Below, one piece after another: positions 53,476-63,586 of a stretch of 64,000 bases of DNA. Position 1 is the stretch's first letter, and the number at the start of each line of letters is the position of its first letter. The stretch spans positions 434,001 through 498,000 of the forward strand of contig NZ_JAIHOO010000001.1 in the NCBI RefSeq assembly GCF_019733395.1, given 5' to 3'. The notes under the pieces were generated by a model. That model saw nothing but the letters and a program-made list of their open reading frames with translations. It made no database searches and had not been told where the DNA came from. Source of the stretch: Lysobacter sp. BMK333-48F3 (GTDB lineage Bacteria; Pseudomonadota; Gammaproteobacteria; Xanthomonadales; Xanthomonadaceae). Made by a program: the position numbers and the translations under genes.

Positions 53476-54405
53476 TTACTGCTTGATCTTCAGGCTCGCC
53501 TGAAGCGGGGACTGCTGGCTGAGGAACTGCTTCGGGTTCACCACCCGGCCGTTCTCCCACACCTCGAAGTGCACGTGGGCGCCGGTCGAGCGGCCGCTGG
53601 AGCCGGCCTTGGCCACTTCCTGGCCGGCGCGGACCAGCTCGCCGACCTTGAGCAGCAGGCGCGAGTTGTGCGCGTAGCGGGTCGTGTAGCCGTTGCCGTG
53701 GTCGATCTCGACCACGTTGCCGTAGCCCGAACGCACGCCGGAATAGCTGATCACGCCGTCGGCCACGGCCAACACCGGGTCGCCGACGTCGGCTTCGAAG
53801 TCGATGCCCTTGTGGAAGGCGGCGCCGCCGTTGAACGGATCGGCGCGGCCGCCGAAGCCGGAGGTGATGTAGCTGTTGGCGATCGGCGCGCGCGACGGCA
53901 CGGCGTTCATGTCCAGCTGACGGTTGAACAGCAGCGATTCCAGCACCGACAGCTGCTCGCCGGAGGCCTTGAACTGCTGCTGCAGCAGGTCCATGCCGGC
54001 GTCGAGCTCGGGCTTGGCCATGTCGCGCACCGGGCCGGCGCCACCGACGCCGACCGGCTTTTCGAAGTCGAATTCGCCGTCCTGCAGCTGACCGATGCGG
54101 GTCAGGCGCTCGCCGAGGGCGTTGAGGCGGTTGGCCTCGGCCTGCAGTTCGCCCATGCGCGCGGCCAGGGCGTTGATCTCGCGTTGCGCGTCGCGGCGGG
54201 TGGCCGCGATTTCCGCCTGCTGCTGCGACAATTGCCCGCGTAGCATGCGGTTGTCGGCGATGCCGGCGCCGGCGCCGATGCTCAGGCCGGTGCCGAGCAG
54301 CAGAGCCATGGCGAGCGCCGGTCGGCGGGCGCCGAGGCGGCCGGCGTGCTGGAACCAATCGCCCAGCCGGGCTCGCGTGTTGTTTACGATGGATTGATAG
54401 GTCAT
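53476..54405 (-). CDS. M23 (LytM-type) peptidoglycan endopeptidase
   Basis: 309 residues. One N-terminal membrane segment (ALAMALLLGTGLSIGAGAGI) anchors a periplasmic protein; a coiled coil (about 55-105, QQAEIAATRRDAQREINAL) precedes the M23 domain. Zn ligands are in AFHKGIDFEA (HxxxD) and AHVHFE (HxH), and the fold is marked by SGFGGRADPFNGGA and GNVVEIDHGNGYTTRY. All ligands are present, so it is predicted active in cutting cross-links, as in MepM-type enzymes. It is divergent from dciA; the start codons are eight bases apart. Confidence 0.92.
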   Translation of the reverse strand: MTYQSIVNNTRARLGDWFQHAGRLGARRPALAMALLLGTGLSIGAGAGIADNRMLRGQLSQQQAEIAATRRDAQREINALAARMGELQAEANRLNALGERLTRIGQLQDGEFDFEKPVGVGGAGPVRDMAKPELDAGMDLLQQQFKASGEQLSVLESLLFNRQLDMNAVPSRAPIANSYITSGFGGRADPFNGGAAFHKGIDFEADVGDPVLAVADGVISYSGVRSGYGNVVEIDHGNGYTTRYAHNSRLLLKVGELVRAGQEVAKAGSSGRSTGAHVHFEVWENGRVVNPKQFLSQQSPLQASLKIKQ

Positions 54406-54412
54406 GTGTCCG

Positions 54413-54859
54413 ATGTCTGATTCCAAGCCCAAGCGGCCGGCCCGCGGTCCGTCGAACGCGCGCATCGCCCTGGATGCGTTGCTCGAGGATCCGGCCGGCA
54501 ACCCGATTCGCCGAGCTTTGTGGCTCGACGAAGTGGACCGTCGGTTACGCCCCTACCTGCCGCCTTCGCTCGCCGCGCATGCGCGGCTGGCCAACATCGA
54601 ACGCGGCAGGCTCGTATACGTCGTCGATGCCCCGGTGTGGCGCGCCAAACTGCGGCTCGCGGCTCCGGAACTGCTCGACGCAGCCCGATCCATCGGACTG
54701 GAAGTGGCCGAATTCGTCGTCAAGACGACGATCCCGCCGCCGGCGGCAGCGCCGGTGCGGAAGGCCAAACCCATGTCGGCCACGACGCAGAAAGCGTTGC
54801 AGGCCGCGCTGGCGTCGCTGAAGAAGCCCGATCCGTCGGGTTCCAGCGACGCCGGCTGA
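54413..54859 (+). CDS. dciA: DciA-like DUF721 protein, DnaB-helicase loader
   Basis: 148 residues. DUF721 proteins (DciA) deliver the replicative helicase in bacteria lacking DnaC. The KH-like fold is seen in LRPYLPPSLAAHARLANIER then GRLVYVVDAPVWRAKLRLAA, and the basic, unstructured ends (KPKRPARGPSNAR and VRKAKPMSATTQKALQAAL) are normal. The ATG at 54413 gives MSDSKPKRP; one at 54404 is possible but overlaps the divergent M23 start. The following 254 bases to the lpxC stop contain an inverted repeat and no gene. Confidence 0.87.
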   Translation: MSDSKPKRPARGPSNARIALDALLEDPAGNPIRRALWLDEVDRRLRPYLPPSLAAHARLANIERGRLVYVVDAPVWRAKLRLAAPELLDAARSIGLEVAEFVVKTTIPPPAAAPVRKAKPMSATTQKALQAALASLKKPDPSGSSDAG

Positions 54860-54965
54860 CATTCGGACGGGCCGCGTACCGACGCGGCCGGCGGGGGTTC
54901 CAAATGCCGGGTCGGGGCATCCTACTGACCCCAACCCGCAGGAATGTTAAAGGGAAGGAAGCATT

Positions 54966-55050
54966 CCGGAAAAGTTTCGTTAGAAAATCGTTAATCCGTC
55001 ACGTGCCGTTCACGACTGTGATCAGGTTAACGTTCCTGACTTTTCCGGCC
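54966..55050. repeat. Inverted 10-base pair around an AT-rich spacer
   Basis: CCGGAAAAGT near 54967 and ACTTTTCCGG near 55040, about 60 bases apart, flank AT-rich DNA containing two GTTAA motifs. It lies between the convergent dciA and lpxC ends; function unknown. Confidence 0.4.
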
Positions 55051-55113
55051 CGCGATCGGCTCGCGGGTGCGACGCGCGTCGCAGCCCCGGACGGGGCGGA
55101 CGGCTGCAGCGGC

Positions 55114-56028
55114 TCAGGCGAAGGCCGGTTCGGGCGAGCCGTAAGCGACCGGAGTGGGCTCCGAGCCGGTGTAGCTGACCAGTTCCCAGGCCGAGCGTTC
55201 GGCCAGCAGGGCCCGGACCAACTTGTTGTTGAGAGCATGACCGGACTTGTAGCCCTCGTAGGCGCCGATCACGGCGTGGCCGGCCAGGTACAGGTCGCCG
55301 ACCGCATCGAGGATCTTGTGGCGCACGAACTCATCGGCGTAGCGCAGGCCGTCGTCGTTGAGCACGCGGAACTCGTCCAGGACGATGGCGTTGTCCATCG
55401 AGCCGCCCAGGCCGAGGTTGCGCTCGCGCATGTACTCCAGGTCGCGCATGAAGCCGAAAGTGCGGGCGCGGCTGACTTCGCGGATGTAGTTCTCGGTCGA
55501 GAACTCGACTTCGGCCCGCGACTGCGAGGCCGGGATCGCCGGATGGTCGAACACCACGGTGAAACCGAGGCGGAAGCCCTCGTACGGCTCGAAACGGGCG
55601 ATCTTGTCGCCGTCGCGGACTTCGACCGGGTGCTTGATGCGGATGAAACGCTTGGGCGCGTCCTGCTCGGCGATGCCGGCGGACTGCAGCAGGAACACGA
55701 ACGGGCCGGCCGAGCCGTCCATGATCGGCACTTCCGGCGCCGACAGCTCGACGTAGCAGTTGTCGATGCCCAGCCCGGCCATCGCCGACAGCAGGTGCTC
55801 GACGGTCATGACCTTGCCGGCGCCGTAGGTCAGGCCGGTGCACAGCGTGGTCTCGGTGACCAGGTCGGCGCGCGCCGGCATCTCGACCACCGGGTCGAGG
55901 TCGACGCGCCGGAACACGATGCCGGTGTCCACCGGGGCCGGACGCAGGGTGAGAAACACCTTCTCGCCGCTGTGCAGGCCCACGCCGGTGGCGCGGATCA
56001 CGTTCTTCAAAGTGCGTTGGCGCAGCAT
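55114..56028 (-). CDS. lpxC: UDP-3-O-acyl-N-acetylglucosamine deacetylase LpxC
   Basis: 304 residues. Commits UDP-sugar to lipid A synthesis, zinc-dependent. Metal and active-site motifs: [32 protein letters not shown], the [16 protein letters not shown] region, [20 protein letters not shown] (metal His and Asp) and [15 protein letters not shown] (catalytic His). The start MLRQRTLKN aligns with other LpxC. It lies between dciA and ftsZ, as in Pseudomonas and Xanthomonas. Confidence 0.98.
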   Translation of the reverse strand: MLRQRTLKNVIRATGVGLHSGEKVFLTLRPAPVDTGIVFRRVDLDPVVEMPARADLVTETTLCTGLTYGAGKVMTVEHLLSAMAGLGIDNCYVELSAPEVPIMDGSAGPFVFLLQSAGIAEQDAPKRFIRIKHPVEVRDGDKIARFEPYEGFRLGFTVVFDHPAIPASQSRAEVEFSTENYIREVSRARTFGFMRDLEYMRERNLGLGGSMDNAIVLDEFRVLNDDGLRYADEFVRHKILDAVGDLYLAGHAVIGAYEGYKSGHALNNKLVRALLAERSAWELVSYTGSEPTPVAYGSPEPAFA

Positions 56029-56394
56029 GGTCGTGGGGACTTCCGCGATGGGGGGCGGCCGGCGCCCGGCGGGGCGCGACGGCCCGAAGGGGGCGACGGA
56101 CCAAATGGGGGCGTCACGAAACCGCGCAAGATTAGCACGCGGGTCCCTGAACCTGAACGGAAAAGACACACTGTCCTGCCCTTGTCAACAGCGGCGGACA
56201 AAGTGACCGGTCGACCTGCCCTCGCGGGCGGGCCGACCGGCCCAAACGCCCCGTGCGCCTGAGCGCCGGGGCAAGGTGCCCTGCGGGCCGGGGACGAGTC
56301 CGGCCCGGGTTTGAGGCAGAGACGAGCGGGAAGCAAAGAGCGGCGAGCGATCGGCCCTGCTCGCTCCTGGTTACTCCACCCTCGTCCCTCGCTT
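56029..56394. other. Intergenic region between ftsZ and lpxC
   Basis: 366 bases. It holds the TTGACA above and, at 56310-56394, imperfect G/A-rich and complementary C/T-rich stretches (GAGCGGGAAGC... CTCGTCCCTCGC) that resemble a degraded inverted repeat. No gene is supported. Confidence 0.45.
56183..56188 (-). promoter_or_regulatory. Candidate -35 of the lpxC promoter
   Basis: A perfect TTGACA on the minus strand. The downstream -10 is poor (TCTTTTC-like at about 17-18 bases), so this is only a candidate. It lies 155 bases before the lpxC start. Confidence 0.4.
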
Positions 56395-57618
56395 TCAGTC
56401 CGCCTGCCGGCGCAGGAACGCCGGGATGTCCAGGTAGCTGTTGTCACTGCCGAAGTCGGCCACCGCCGGACCGGTTGGCTCCTGGCGAGCGCTGCCGCGC
56501 AGGCTGCCGCCGAAGCTCGGCATCGGCGCATGGCCGACGTCGTCCATGCCGAACTCGGCCTGGCCGGTGGTGGCGTTGCGCACCAGCTGGATCGGCGCGC
56601 GCTGCGCTTCGCGTTCGTAAGCGTGGCCGTGGCCGCGCACCGACTGCTTGGCGGCGACGCGGTTGAGGCCGGTGGCGACCACGGTGACCTTGACCTCGTC
56701 CTGCATGTCCGGGTCGAGCACGGTGCCGATGACCACGGTCGCGTCTTCGGAAGCGAAGTTCTCGATCGTGCGGCCGACTTCGTCGAACTCGGCCATGGTG
56801 AAGTCCGGACCGGCGGTGATGTTGACCAGGATGCCGTTGGCGCCTGCCAGGTTGACGTCGTCGAGCAGCGGGTTCTGGATCGCCGACTCGGCCGCGGCCT
56901 GGGCGCGATCGTCGCCGCGCGCGGCGCCGGTGCCCATCATCGCCAGGCCCATCTCGCTCATCACCGTGCGCACGTCGGCGAAGTCGACGTTGATCAGGCC
57001 CGGGCGCACGATCAGGTCGGCGATGCCCTGGACCGCGCCGAGCAGCACGTCGTTGGCGGCGCGGAACGCCTGGATCATGGTCGCGTTGCGGCCGAGCACG
57101 GTGATCAGCTTTTCGTTCGGGATCGTGATCAGCGAGTCGCAGTGGTGCGACAGCTCTTCGATGCCCTTGAGCGCCACCTGCATGCGGCGGCGGCCCTCGA
57201 ACGGGAACGGCTTGGTGACCACGGCGACGGTCAGGATGCCCATCTCCTTGGCCAGCTGCGCCACCACCGGCGCGGCGCCGGTGCCGGTGCCGCCGCCCAT
57301 GCCGGCGGTGATGAACACCATGTCGGCGCCGGTCAGCGCGTCCATGATGCGCTCGCGGTCTTCCAGCGCGGCCTGGCGGCCGACTTCCGGGTTGGCGCCC
57401 GCGCCCAGGCCCTTGGTGACGTTGCTGCCGAGCTGCAGCTGCAGCTTGGCGCCGCAGTTCTTGATCGCCTGCGCGTCGGTGTTGGCGGTGATGAATTCCA
57501 CGCCATCGACATTGCCGCTGACCATGTGCGCCACGGCGTTGCCGCCGCCGCCGCCCACGCCGACAACCTTGATGACCGCGTTCGGGGCCATTTTTTCAAC
57601 CAGTTCGAAATGTGCCAT
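56395..57618 (-). CDS. ftsZ: Cell-division GTPase FtsZ
   Basis: 407 residues. Forms the Z-ring. Tubulin signature GGGTGTGAAPVVAQLAK and the GGGGNAVAHM glycine loop bind GTP; the T7 loop VDFADVRTVM carries the GTPase-activating Asp of the next subunit. The variable linker is followed by the conserved tail YLDIPAFLRRQAD, which binds FtsA and ZipA. The start MAHFELVEKMAPNAVIKV matches other FtsZ. An AT-rich patch near 57703-57742 may hold its promoter. Confidence 0.98.
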   Translation of the reverse strand: MAHFELVEKMAPNAVIKVVGVGGGGGNAVAHMVSGNVDGVEFITANTDAQAIKNCGAKLQLQLGSNVTKGLGAGANPEVGRQAALEDRERIMDALTGADMVFITAGMGGGTGTGAAPVVAQLAKEMGILTVAVVTKPFPFEGRRRMQVALKGIEELSHHCDSLITIPNEKLITVLGRNATMIQAFRAANDVLLGAVQGIADLIVRPGLINVDFADVRTVMSEMGLAMMGTGAARGDDRAQAAAESAIQNPLLDDVNLAGANGILVNITAGPDFTMAEFDEVGRTIENFASEDATVVIGTVLDPDMQDEVKVTVVATGLNRVAAKQSVRGHGHAYEREAQRAPIQLVRNATTGQAEFGMDDVGHAPMPSFGGSLRGSARQEPTGPAVADFGSDNSYLDIPAFLRRQAD

Positions 57619-57638
57619 GTCCTCGTCCTCTGTGAGCC

Positions 57639-57945
57639 GGGATTTCGGGATTGGGGATTCGGGATTCGCAAAGCGCGACCCGATCCGATATCACCTTCCC
57701 GGCGTTTATGGTTTTTATGTTGAACAGCTAAAACGAATGCCGCTTCGCTACGACTTCCTTGCCTTGTCCGGGATTCGGAATCAGAGATCGGGATTCGCGC
57801 CCTGCTCCGCCGCCTCGTCTCGGTTTTCCACTTCAGGTTGAACCGCTACGGCGCGCGTCTCGTCACCCACGCCGCCCCTGTTCCGCTTTTGCCTAGCTTT
57901 GTCTTTTGCTCTAACCAATCCCGAATCCCGAATGCCGACTCCCGG
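57639..57945 (-). repeat. Inverted heptamer-repeat element, copy C
   Basis: Left arm 57639-57668 (GGGATTTCGGGATTGGGGAT), a middle fragment 57771-57797 and right arm 57917-57945 (AATCCCGAATCCCGAATGCC). It covers the ftsA-ftsZ gap between same-strand genes. The inner DNA includes an AT-richer patch. Confidence 0.8.
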
Positions 57946-57948
57946 CTT

Positions 57949-59199
57949 TCAGAACTCGCCGCGATACCAGTTCTTGATCTTGTTGAAGAAGCTGCCGGCG
58001 CGGCCGGTGGAGATCACCGGACGGCGCGGGTTCTCGATCTGGCTGCCCATCAGCAGCAGGCCGACGCCGGTGGCGTGGACCGGATTGCCGACCACCTCGC
58101 CCAGGCCGGTGACGTGCTGGGGAATGCCCACCCGCACCGGCATCTGCAGCATTTCCTCGGCCAGCTCGACCACGCCCTCCATCTTGGCCGCGCCGCCGGT
58201 CAGGACCATGCCGGCGCGGACGTGATGCTCGAAGCCCGAGCGGCGCAGCTCGGCCTGGATCATTTCGAAGATTTCCTCGTAGCGCGCCTGCACCGCCTGC
58301 GCCAGCGAATGGCGCGGCATGCGCCGCGGCGGACGGTCGCCGACGCTGGGCACCTGGATCGACTCCTCGGCGGTGGCCATCTGCGCCAGCGCGCAGGCGT
58401 AGCGCACCTTGATCTGCTCCGCTTCCGGGGTCGGCGTGCGCAGCATGTGGGCGATGTCCTCGGTGACCTTGTCGCCGGCGATCGGCAGGCTGGCGCTGTG
58501 GGCGATCGCGCCCTGCACGAACACCGCGATGTCGGTGGTGCCGGCGCCGATGTCGACCAGGACCACGCCGAGCTCGCGCTCGTCGCTGGTCAGCACCGCG
58601 TTGCTCGAAGCCAGCACGCCCAGGATCAGGTCGTCGACCTGCAGGCCGCAGCGCTGCACGCACTTGCTGATGTTGGCCGCGGCCGACTGCGCGCACACCA
58701 CCAGGTGCGCGTGCACCTCCAGGCGCACGCCGGTCATGCCGACCGGGTTGCGGATGCCTTCCTGCGAATCGTCCAGCACGTAGTCGCGCGGGATCGCGTG
58801 CAGGATCTTCTGGTCGGCCGGGATGGCCACGGCCTTGGCCGCTTCCAGCACCCGGTCCAAGTCGCCGTAGGTGACCTCGCCGTCGCGGATCGGGGCGATG
58901 CCCTGCGAATTGCGGCACTGGATGTGGTTGCCCGAAATCGAGGCGTAGACCGAGCGGATCTCGCAGCCGGCCATCAGCTCGGCTTCCTCGATCGCGCGCT
59001 GGATCGACTGCACGGTCGATTCGATGTCGACCACCACGCCGCGCTTGAGCCCGCGCGATTCGTGCGAACCGATGCCGATGACTTCGATCGGGTTGCCCGG
59101 CCGGCCGTCGGAAGGCGAATACTCGCCCACCAGCGCCACCACCTTGGAGGTGCCGATGTCGAGGCCCACGATCAGCGACTTGTCGCCTTTGCGATTCAT
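57949..59199 (-). CDS. ftsA: Cell-division protein FtsA
   Basis: 416 residues. Actin-like ATPase that tethers FtsZ to the membrane. SLIVGLDIGTSKVVALVGE is the phosphate-1 loop, VVLVDIGAGTTDIAVF the phosphate-2 loop and VLTGGAAKMEGVVELAEEML the adenosine motif. The 1C domain (RGVVVDIESTVQSIQRAIEE) and an amphipathic C-terminal tail FFNKIKNWYRGEF for membrane binding are present. The start overlaps the ftsQ stop by four bases (ATGA). Confidence 0.98.
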   Translation of the reverse strand: MNRKGDKSLIVGLDIGTSKVVALVGEYSPSDGRPGNPIEVIGIGSHESRGLKRGVVVDIESTVQSIQRAIEEAELMAGCEIRSVYASISGNHIQCRNSQGIAPIRDGEVTYGDLDRVLEAAKAVAIPADQKILHAIPRDYVLDDSQEGIRNPVGMTGVRLEVHAHLVVCAQSAAANISKCVQRCGLQVDDLILGVLASSNAVLTSDERELGVVLVDIGAGTTDIAVFVQGAIAHSASLPIAGDKVTEDIAHMLRTPTPEAEQIKVRYACALAQMATAEESIQVPSVGDRPPRRMPRHSLAQAVQARYEEIFEMIQAELRRSGFEHHVRAGMVLTGGAAKMEGVVELAEEMLQMPVRVGIPQHVTGLGEVVGNPVHATGVGLLLMGSQIENPRRPVISTGRAGSFFNKIKNWYRGEF

Positions 59200-59936
59200 G
59201 ACTGTCCTTGCTGCTGTTGCGGTGCCGCCCCGGTCGCCTGCACCGGCGCCCAAGACAGCGAAAAACCATTGGTGTAGCGAAGATCGGCGCGCGCCAGCAC
59301 CTGCGCGCGCTGGGTCAGCAGCTGCGGCAGCAGGCGCACGAAACGGCTCAGCCGCGCCCGCGCCTCGCTGCGCCCGACCACGACCTGGGCGCCGTTGCCC
59401 AGGGCCAGGGTCCAGCTGCCGCGCTGGTCGACTTCGACCCGGCGCACGTCCATCCCGACCGGCGCGAACAGTTCGCGCGATTCGTTGTACAGCGCGACCA
59501 CGTCGGCGACCCGCGCCTCGGGGCCGTTGAACTGCGGCAGGCCGTCGGGCACCTGGATGCCGGCGACCGGGAACAGGCGGCCGTGCTCGGACAGCAACCG
59601 GTCCTCGCCCCAGCGCGCGAACGGCTTGTGCTCGACCACGCGGACCTCCAGCACGTCCGGCCAGCGCTTGCGCACCTCGGCGCGCTCGACCCACGGCAGC
59701 CTGGCCACCGCGTCCTGCGCCGCCGGCAAATCGACCGCGAAGAACCCGCGCTGCGCGTACGGCAGCAGGGTCTTGCGCAGTTGCGTCGCATCCACCCGCT
59801 CGAACTCGCCGGTTACGCGCAGGCGCTTGAGCGGCCACTGGTCCGCGCCGATCCAGCCGTTGAGCACGGCGACGACCGGCAGCGCGACCAAGGCCAGCGC
59901 AAGCAACCAACCGACCAGGCGGAGCATGGCGTTCAC
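59196..59936 (-). CDS. ftsQ: Cell-division protein FtsQ
   Basis: 246 residues. A single N-terminal membrane helix ([19 protein letters not shown]), then a POTRA domain ([20 protein letters not shown]) and the beta domain with [20 protein letters not shown] and [19 protein letters not shown], as in FtsQ/DivIB. It recruits FtsB/FtsL to the septum. It overlaps ddl and ftsA by four bases each, and its Gln-rich tail (PQQQQGQS) is of low complexity. Confidence 0.96.
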   Translation of the reverse strand: MNAMLRLVGWLLALALVALPVVAVLNGWIGADQWPLKRLRVTGEFERVDATQLRKTLLPYAQRGFFAVDLPAAQDAVARLPWVERAEVRKRWPDVLEVRVVEHKPFARWGEDRLLSEHGRLFPVAGIQVPDGLPQFNGPEARVADVVALYNESRELFAPVGMDVRRVEVDQRGSWTLALGNGAQVVVGRSEARARLSRFVRLLPQLLTQRAQVLARADLRYTNGFSLSWAPVQATGAAPQQQQGQS

Positions 59937-60910
59937 GCCGCGTCACCTCCTCGCACGGTCGCTTCCAGCACGCGCCAGCACAGCTCGTCGTACTCGATCC
60001 CGACCTGGCGCGCCGCCTTGGGCACCAGCGAATGGCTGGTCATGCCCGGCGCGGTGTTGACCTCGATCAGGTAGAGCTGGCCGCTGTCGCGATCGCGCAT
60101 CACGTCGACCCGGCCCCAGCCCTTGCAACCGGCGGCGACGAAGGCTTCCATCGCCAGGCGGCGGATCTCGTCCTCGGCCGCGCCGTCCAGGCCCGGGCAC
60201 AGGTATTGGGTGTCGTCGGCGATGTACTTGGCGTGGTAGTCGTACCACTCGCCCTTGGGCACGATCCGGATCGACGGCAGCGCGGTGTAGGCCTCGCCGT
60301 TGACCAGCACGGCCACGGTCAGCTCGTCGCCGATCACCATCTGCTCCATCAGCATCTCGCCGGGGTAGCGCGCGGCCAGCGCGACCGCCTCGTCGATGTC
60401 GGCGTCCTTCAGCACCCGCGACACGCCGACGCTGGAACCCTCGCAGGACGGCTTGATGATCACCGGCAGGCCGATCTCGCGCGCCGCCGTATGGACGTCG
60501 CCGCCCTTGGCGATGCGCTTGTAGCGCGGGGTCGGCAGGCCGGCGCCCATCCACACCTGCTTGGTGCGGATCTTGTCCATCGCCAGCGCCGAGCCGAGCA
60601 CGTCGGAGCCGGTGTAGGGCACGCCGAAGGCTTCCAGCACGCCTTGCAGCACGCCGTCTTCGCCGCCGCCCTTGTTGCCGTGCAGGATGTTGAACACCCG
60701 GTCGACGCCGCCGCCGCGGATCGCATCGATCAGCGCCGGAATGCCGTCGACCGCGAACGCGTCGACCCCGCGCGAGCGCAGCGCCTCGAGCACGCCGCGG
60801 CCGGAATCCAGCGACACCTCGCGCTCGGCGCTGGTGCCGCCCATGAGCACGGCGACGCGGCCGAACACGGCCGGGTCGGTCACGCGCAGCGGTGCGAACT
60901 GCAGACTCAC
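59933..60910 (-). CDS. ddl: D-alanine--D-alanine ligase
   Basis: 325 residues. Makes the D-Ala-D-Ala peptide end of the peptidoglycan precursor. ATP-grasp features: [54 protein letters not shown] and [20 protein letters not shown]. The loop [10 protein letters not shown] differs from the usual HGxxGEDGT pattern by two Gly residues, but the acid pair is kept. The GTG start overlaps the murC stop (GTGA). DdlB-type by position in the dcw cluster. Confidence 0.97.
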   Translation of the reverse strand: MSLQFAPLRVTDPAVFGRVAVLMGGTSAEREVSLDSGRGVLEALRSRGVDAFAVDGIPALIDAIRGGGVDRVFNILHGNKGGGEDGVLQGVLEAFGVPYTGSDVLGSALAMDKIRTKQVWMGAGLPTPRYKRIAKGGDVHTAAREIGLPVIIKPSCEGSSVGVSRVLKDADIDEAVALAARYPGEMLMEQMVIGDELTVAVLVNGEAYTALPSIRIVPKGEWYDYHAKYIADDTQYLCPGLDGAAEDEIRRLAMEAFVAAGCKGWGRVDVMRDRDSGQLYLIEVNTAPGMTSHSLVPKAARQVGIEYDELCWRVLEATVRGGDAA

Positions 60911-62352
60911 TTCGATTCTCCCTGGAAACCATTGGACGCCAGCTGCTGCGCGGCGGCGCCGATGTCGCCGGCGCCCATCAGCAACAACAGGTCGCCGTCG
61001 TTCAGAACGTCCGGCAGCACGCCGGCCAGATCCGCGGCGCCGCCGACCACCACCGGGTCGATGCGGCCGCGGGCGCGGATCGCGCGCGCCAGCGACTTGG
61101 CGTCGGCGCCGGCGATCGGCGCTTCGCCGGCCGGGTAGACCTCGGTCAGCACCAACGCGTCGACCGAGGACAGCACCGCGGCGAAGTCGTCGAACAGGTC
61201 GCGGGTGCGGCTGTAGCGGTGCGGCTGGAACGCCACCACCAGGCGCTTGTCCGGCCAGCCGCCGCGGGCCGCGGCGAACACCGCCTCCAACTCCTTGGGG
61301 TGATGGCCGTAGTCGTCGACCAGTTGCACGGTCGCGCCCTTCTCGGTCTTGAGCTGGGCCAGCAGGTTGAAGCGGCGGCCGATGCCGGCGAACTTCTCCA
61401 GCGCGCGCGCGATCGCGTCGCTGGTGACGCCGAGCTGCCAGGCCACCGAGGCCGCGGCCAGCGCGTTGAGCACGTTGTGCCGGCCCGGCAGGGCCAGGGT
61501 CACCGCGGTCCGGCTGGCGTCGGGCAGGCACAGGGTGAAGCGCATCGCCCCGCCCTGCTGGCTGACCTCCTCGGCGCGCACGTCGGCTTCCTCGCTGAAA
61601 CCGTAGGTCATGACATGGCGCGGGGTTTCGGCGGCGAGCCGGGCAACGTTGGCGTCGTCGATGCACAGCACCGCCAGGCCGTAGAACGGCAGCCGGTGCA
61701 GGAATTCCTCGAACGCGGCCTGGACCTTGGCGAAGTCGCCGCCGTAGTTCTCCAGGTGGTCGGCGTCGATGTTGGTGACGATGGCGATCTGCGGATTCAG
61801 GCGCAGGAAGCTGCCGTCGCTCTCGTCGGCCTCGGCGACCAGCCACTGGCCGCCGCCGAGGCCGGCGTTGGCGCCGGCGGCGAGCAGCTTGCCGCCGATC
61901 ACGAAGGTCGGGTCGATCCCGCCCTCGGCCAGCACGCTGGCGGTCAGCGAGGTGGTGGTGGTCTTGCCGTGGGTGCCGGCCACCGCGATGCCGCGGCGGA
62001 AGCGCATCAGCTCGGCCAGCATCTCCGCGCGCGGCACCACCGGAATGCGCTGGGCGCGCGCTTCCATCAGTTCCGGGTTGTCGCGCTTGATCGCGCTGGA
62101 CACCACCACGCAGTCGGCGCCGAGCACGTTGGCCGCGGCGTGGCCGCGGTGCACGGTCGCGCCCATCGCCGCCAGGCGCCGGGTCACCGCGTTGTCGGCC
62201 ATGTCCGATCCGGACACCTGATAGCCCAGCGTGCACATGACTTCGGCGATGCCGCTCATGCCGGTGCCGCCGATGCCGACGAAATGCACGCGCGGAAACG
62301 CCTTGGCCAGGTCGCCGGTGTGCTGCAGGCGGCGGCGGAGGGCGGTGCTCAT
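60907..62352 (-). CDS. murC: UDP-N-acetylmuramate--L-alanine ligase MurC
   Basis: 481 residues. Adds the first amino acid of the peptidoglycan stem. N-terminal Rossmann region [21 protein letters not shown]-loop [19 protein letters not shown], the conserved [19 protein letters not shown] and [11 protein letters not shown] stretches, and C-terminal [16 protein letters not shown]. All Mur ligase motifs are present. murB is not in the window. The gap to murG (157 bases) is filled by repeat copy D. Confidence 0.98.
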   Translation of the reverse strand: MSTALRRRLQHTGDLAKAFPRVHFVGIGGTGMSGIAEVMCTLGYQVSGSDMADNAVTRRLAAMGATVHRGHAAANVLGADCVVVSSAIKRDNPELMEARAQRIPVVPRAEMLAELMRFRRGIAVAGTHGKTTTTSLTASVLAEGGIDPTFVIGGKLLAAGANAGLGGGQWLVAEADESDGSFLRLNPQIAIVTNIDADHLENYGGDFAKVQAAFEEFLHRLPFYGLAVLCIDDANVARLAAETPRHVMTYGFSEEADVRAEEVSQQGGAMRFTLCLPDASRTAVTLALPGRHNVLNALAAASVAWQLGVTSDAIARALEKFAGIGRRFNLLAQLKTEKGATVQLVDDYGHHPKELEAVFAAARGGWPDKRLVVAFQPHRYSRTRDLFDDFAAVLSSVDALVLTEVYPAGEAPIAGADAKSLARAIRARGRIDPVVVGGAADLAGVLPDVLNDGDLLLLMGAGDIGAAAQQLASNGFQGESK

Positions 62353-62364
62353 GGTGTCGAATCC

Positions 62365-62505
62365 GGGAATGGGGAATGGGGAATGGGGAATCGGTTCAAG
62401 CGAATGCAGCCACTGCTGAAAATACGATTGCGAAAACGAACAGCCGAAAAGGCAGGGGTGCGAGCGCTCAAGCGCCCATTCCCCACTCCCGATTCCCTAT
62501 TCCCG
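62365..62505 (-). repeat. Inverted heptamer-repeat element, copy D
   Basis: Left arm 62365-62394 (GGGAATGGGGAATGGGGAAT) and right arm 62478-62505 (ATTCCCCACTCCCGATTCCC). The arms pair across about 80 bases. It lies between the murG stop and the murC start, splitting an otherwise overlapping dcw operon. Confidence 0.85.
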
Positions 62506-62509
62506 CGCT

Positions 62510-63586
62510 TCATCGCGAAGCCTCCAGCACCGCGTCGGCCACCCGCTCCGCCGCATCGGGCTTGGCGATCAGGCGCGCGGCCTCGGCCATCTGCAGCAGC
62601 ACGCCGCGTTCGGCCAGGATTTCGATGGTCGCCGACAGGCGCGCGCCGAGGTCGTCGCCGCCCTGCGGCAGCAACTGGGCGGCGCCGCGGTCGACCAGGT
62701 AGCGCGCGTTCTTGGTCTGGTGGTCGTCGACCGCGAGCGGGAACGGCACCAGCACGCTGCCGACGCCGGCCGCGCACAGCTCGGCCAGGGTCAGCGCGCC
62801 GGAACGGCACACCACCAGATCGGCCCAGGCATAGGCGGCGGCCATGTCGGCGATGAACGGTTCCAGCGTAGCGATCACCCCGGCCTTGGCATAAGCCTCT
62901 TGCGCATCGGCGAGCAGCTTTTCGCCGCACTGGTGGCGCACTTCGCAGGGCACTCGCCCGCGCAGCCCGGCGATCGCTGCGGGCACCGCGCGGTTCAGCG
63001 CGCGCGCGCCCTGGCTGCCGCCGAGCACCAGCAGGCGCAGCGGACCGCTGCGCTGGGCCAGGCGCTGCGCCGGCGCGGCGATCGCCGCGATCTCGGCGCG
63101 CACCGGGTTGCCGACCACGGTCTCGCGTCCGCCGGCGAAAGTGTCCGGGAACCCGGTCAGCACTTGCCGGGCCAGGCGCGACAGCACCCGGTTGGTCATG
63201 CCCGGGGCGCGATTCTGTTCGTGCACGATCAGCGGCAGGCCGGCCAGGCGCGCGGCCAGACCGCCCGGACCGGCGGCGTAACCGCCGAAGCTGATCACCG
63301 CGCGCGGCTGGCGCCGGCGCAGCACGCTGCGCGCGGCCAGCACCGAGGCGGCCAGCCGCGACGGCGCGCGCAGCAGCGTCGCCAGGCCCTTGCCGCGCAC
63401 CGCGCTGATCGCGATGGTGTCGATGTCGATGCCGTGCTGCGGCACCAGGCGGGTTTCCATGCCGCCGTCGGCGCCGAGCCAGGTCACCGCCACGCCGCGC
63501 GCGCGCAGCGCCTTGGCCACGGCCAGGCCGGGGAAGATATGGCCGCCGGTGCCGCCGGCGAGAATCATGACCGGACGCTCGCTCAT
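62510..63586 (-). CDS. murG: MurG glycosyltransferase (lipid II synthesis)
   Basis: 358 residues. Transfers GlcNAc from UDP-GlcNAc to lipid I. The N-terminal domain has [20 protein letters not shown] and [20 protein letters not shown]; the C-terminal domain has [18 protein letters not shown] and [19 protein letters not shown] with [15 protein letters not shown]. All hallmark G-loops are intact. The ATG overlaps the ftsW stop (ATGA). Confidence 0.98.
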   Translation of the reverse strand: MSERPVMILAGGTGGHIFPGLAVAKALRARGVAVTWLGADGGMETRLVPQHGIDIDTIAISAVRGKGLATLLRAPSRLAASVLAARSVLRRRQPRAVISFGGYAAGPGGLAARLAGLPLIVHEQNRAPGMTNRVLSRLARQVLTGFPDTFAGGRETVVGNPVRAEIAAIAAPAQRLAQRSGPLRLLVLGGSQGARALNRAVPAAIAGLRGRVPCEVRHQCGEKLLADAQEAYAKAGVIATLEPFIADMAAAYAWADLVVCRSGALTLAELCAAGVGSVLVPFPLAVDDHQTKNARYLVDRGAAQLLPQGGDDLGARLSATIEILAERGVLLQMAEAARLIAKPDAAERVADAVLEASR

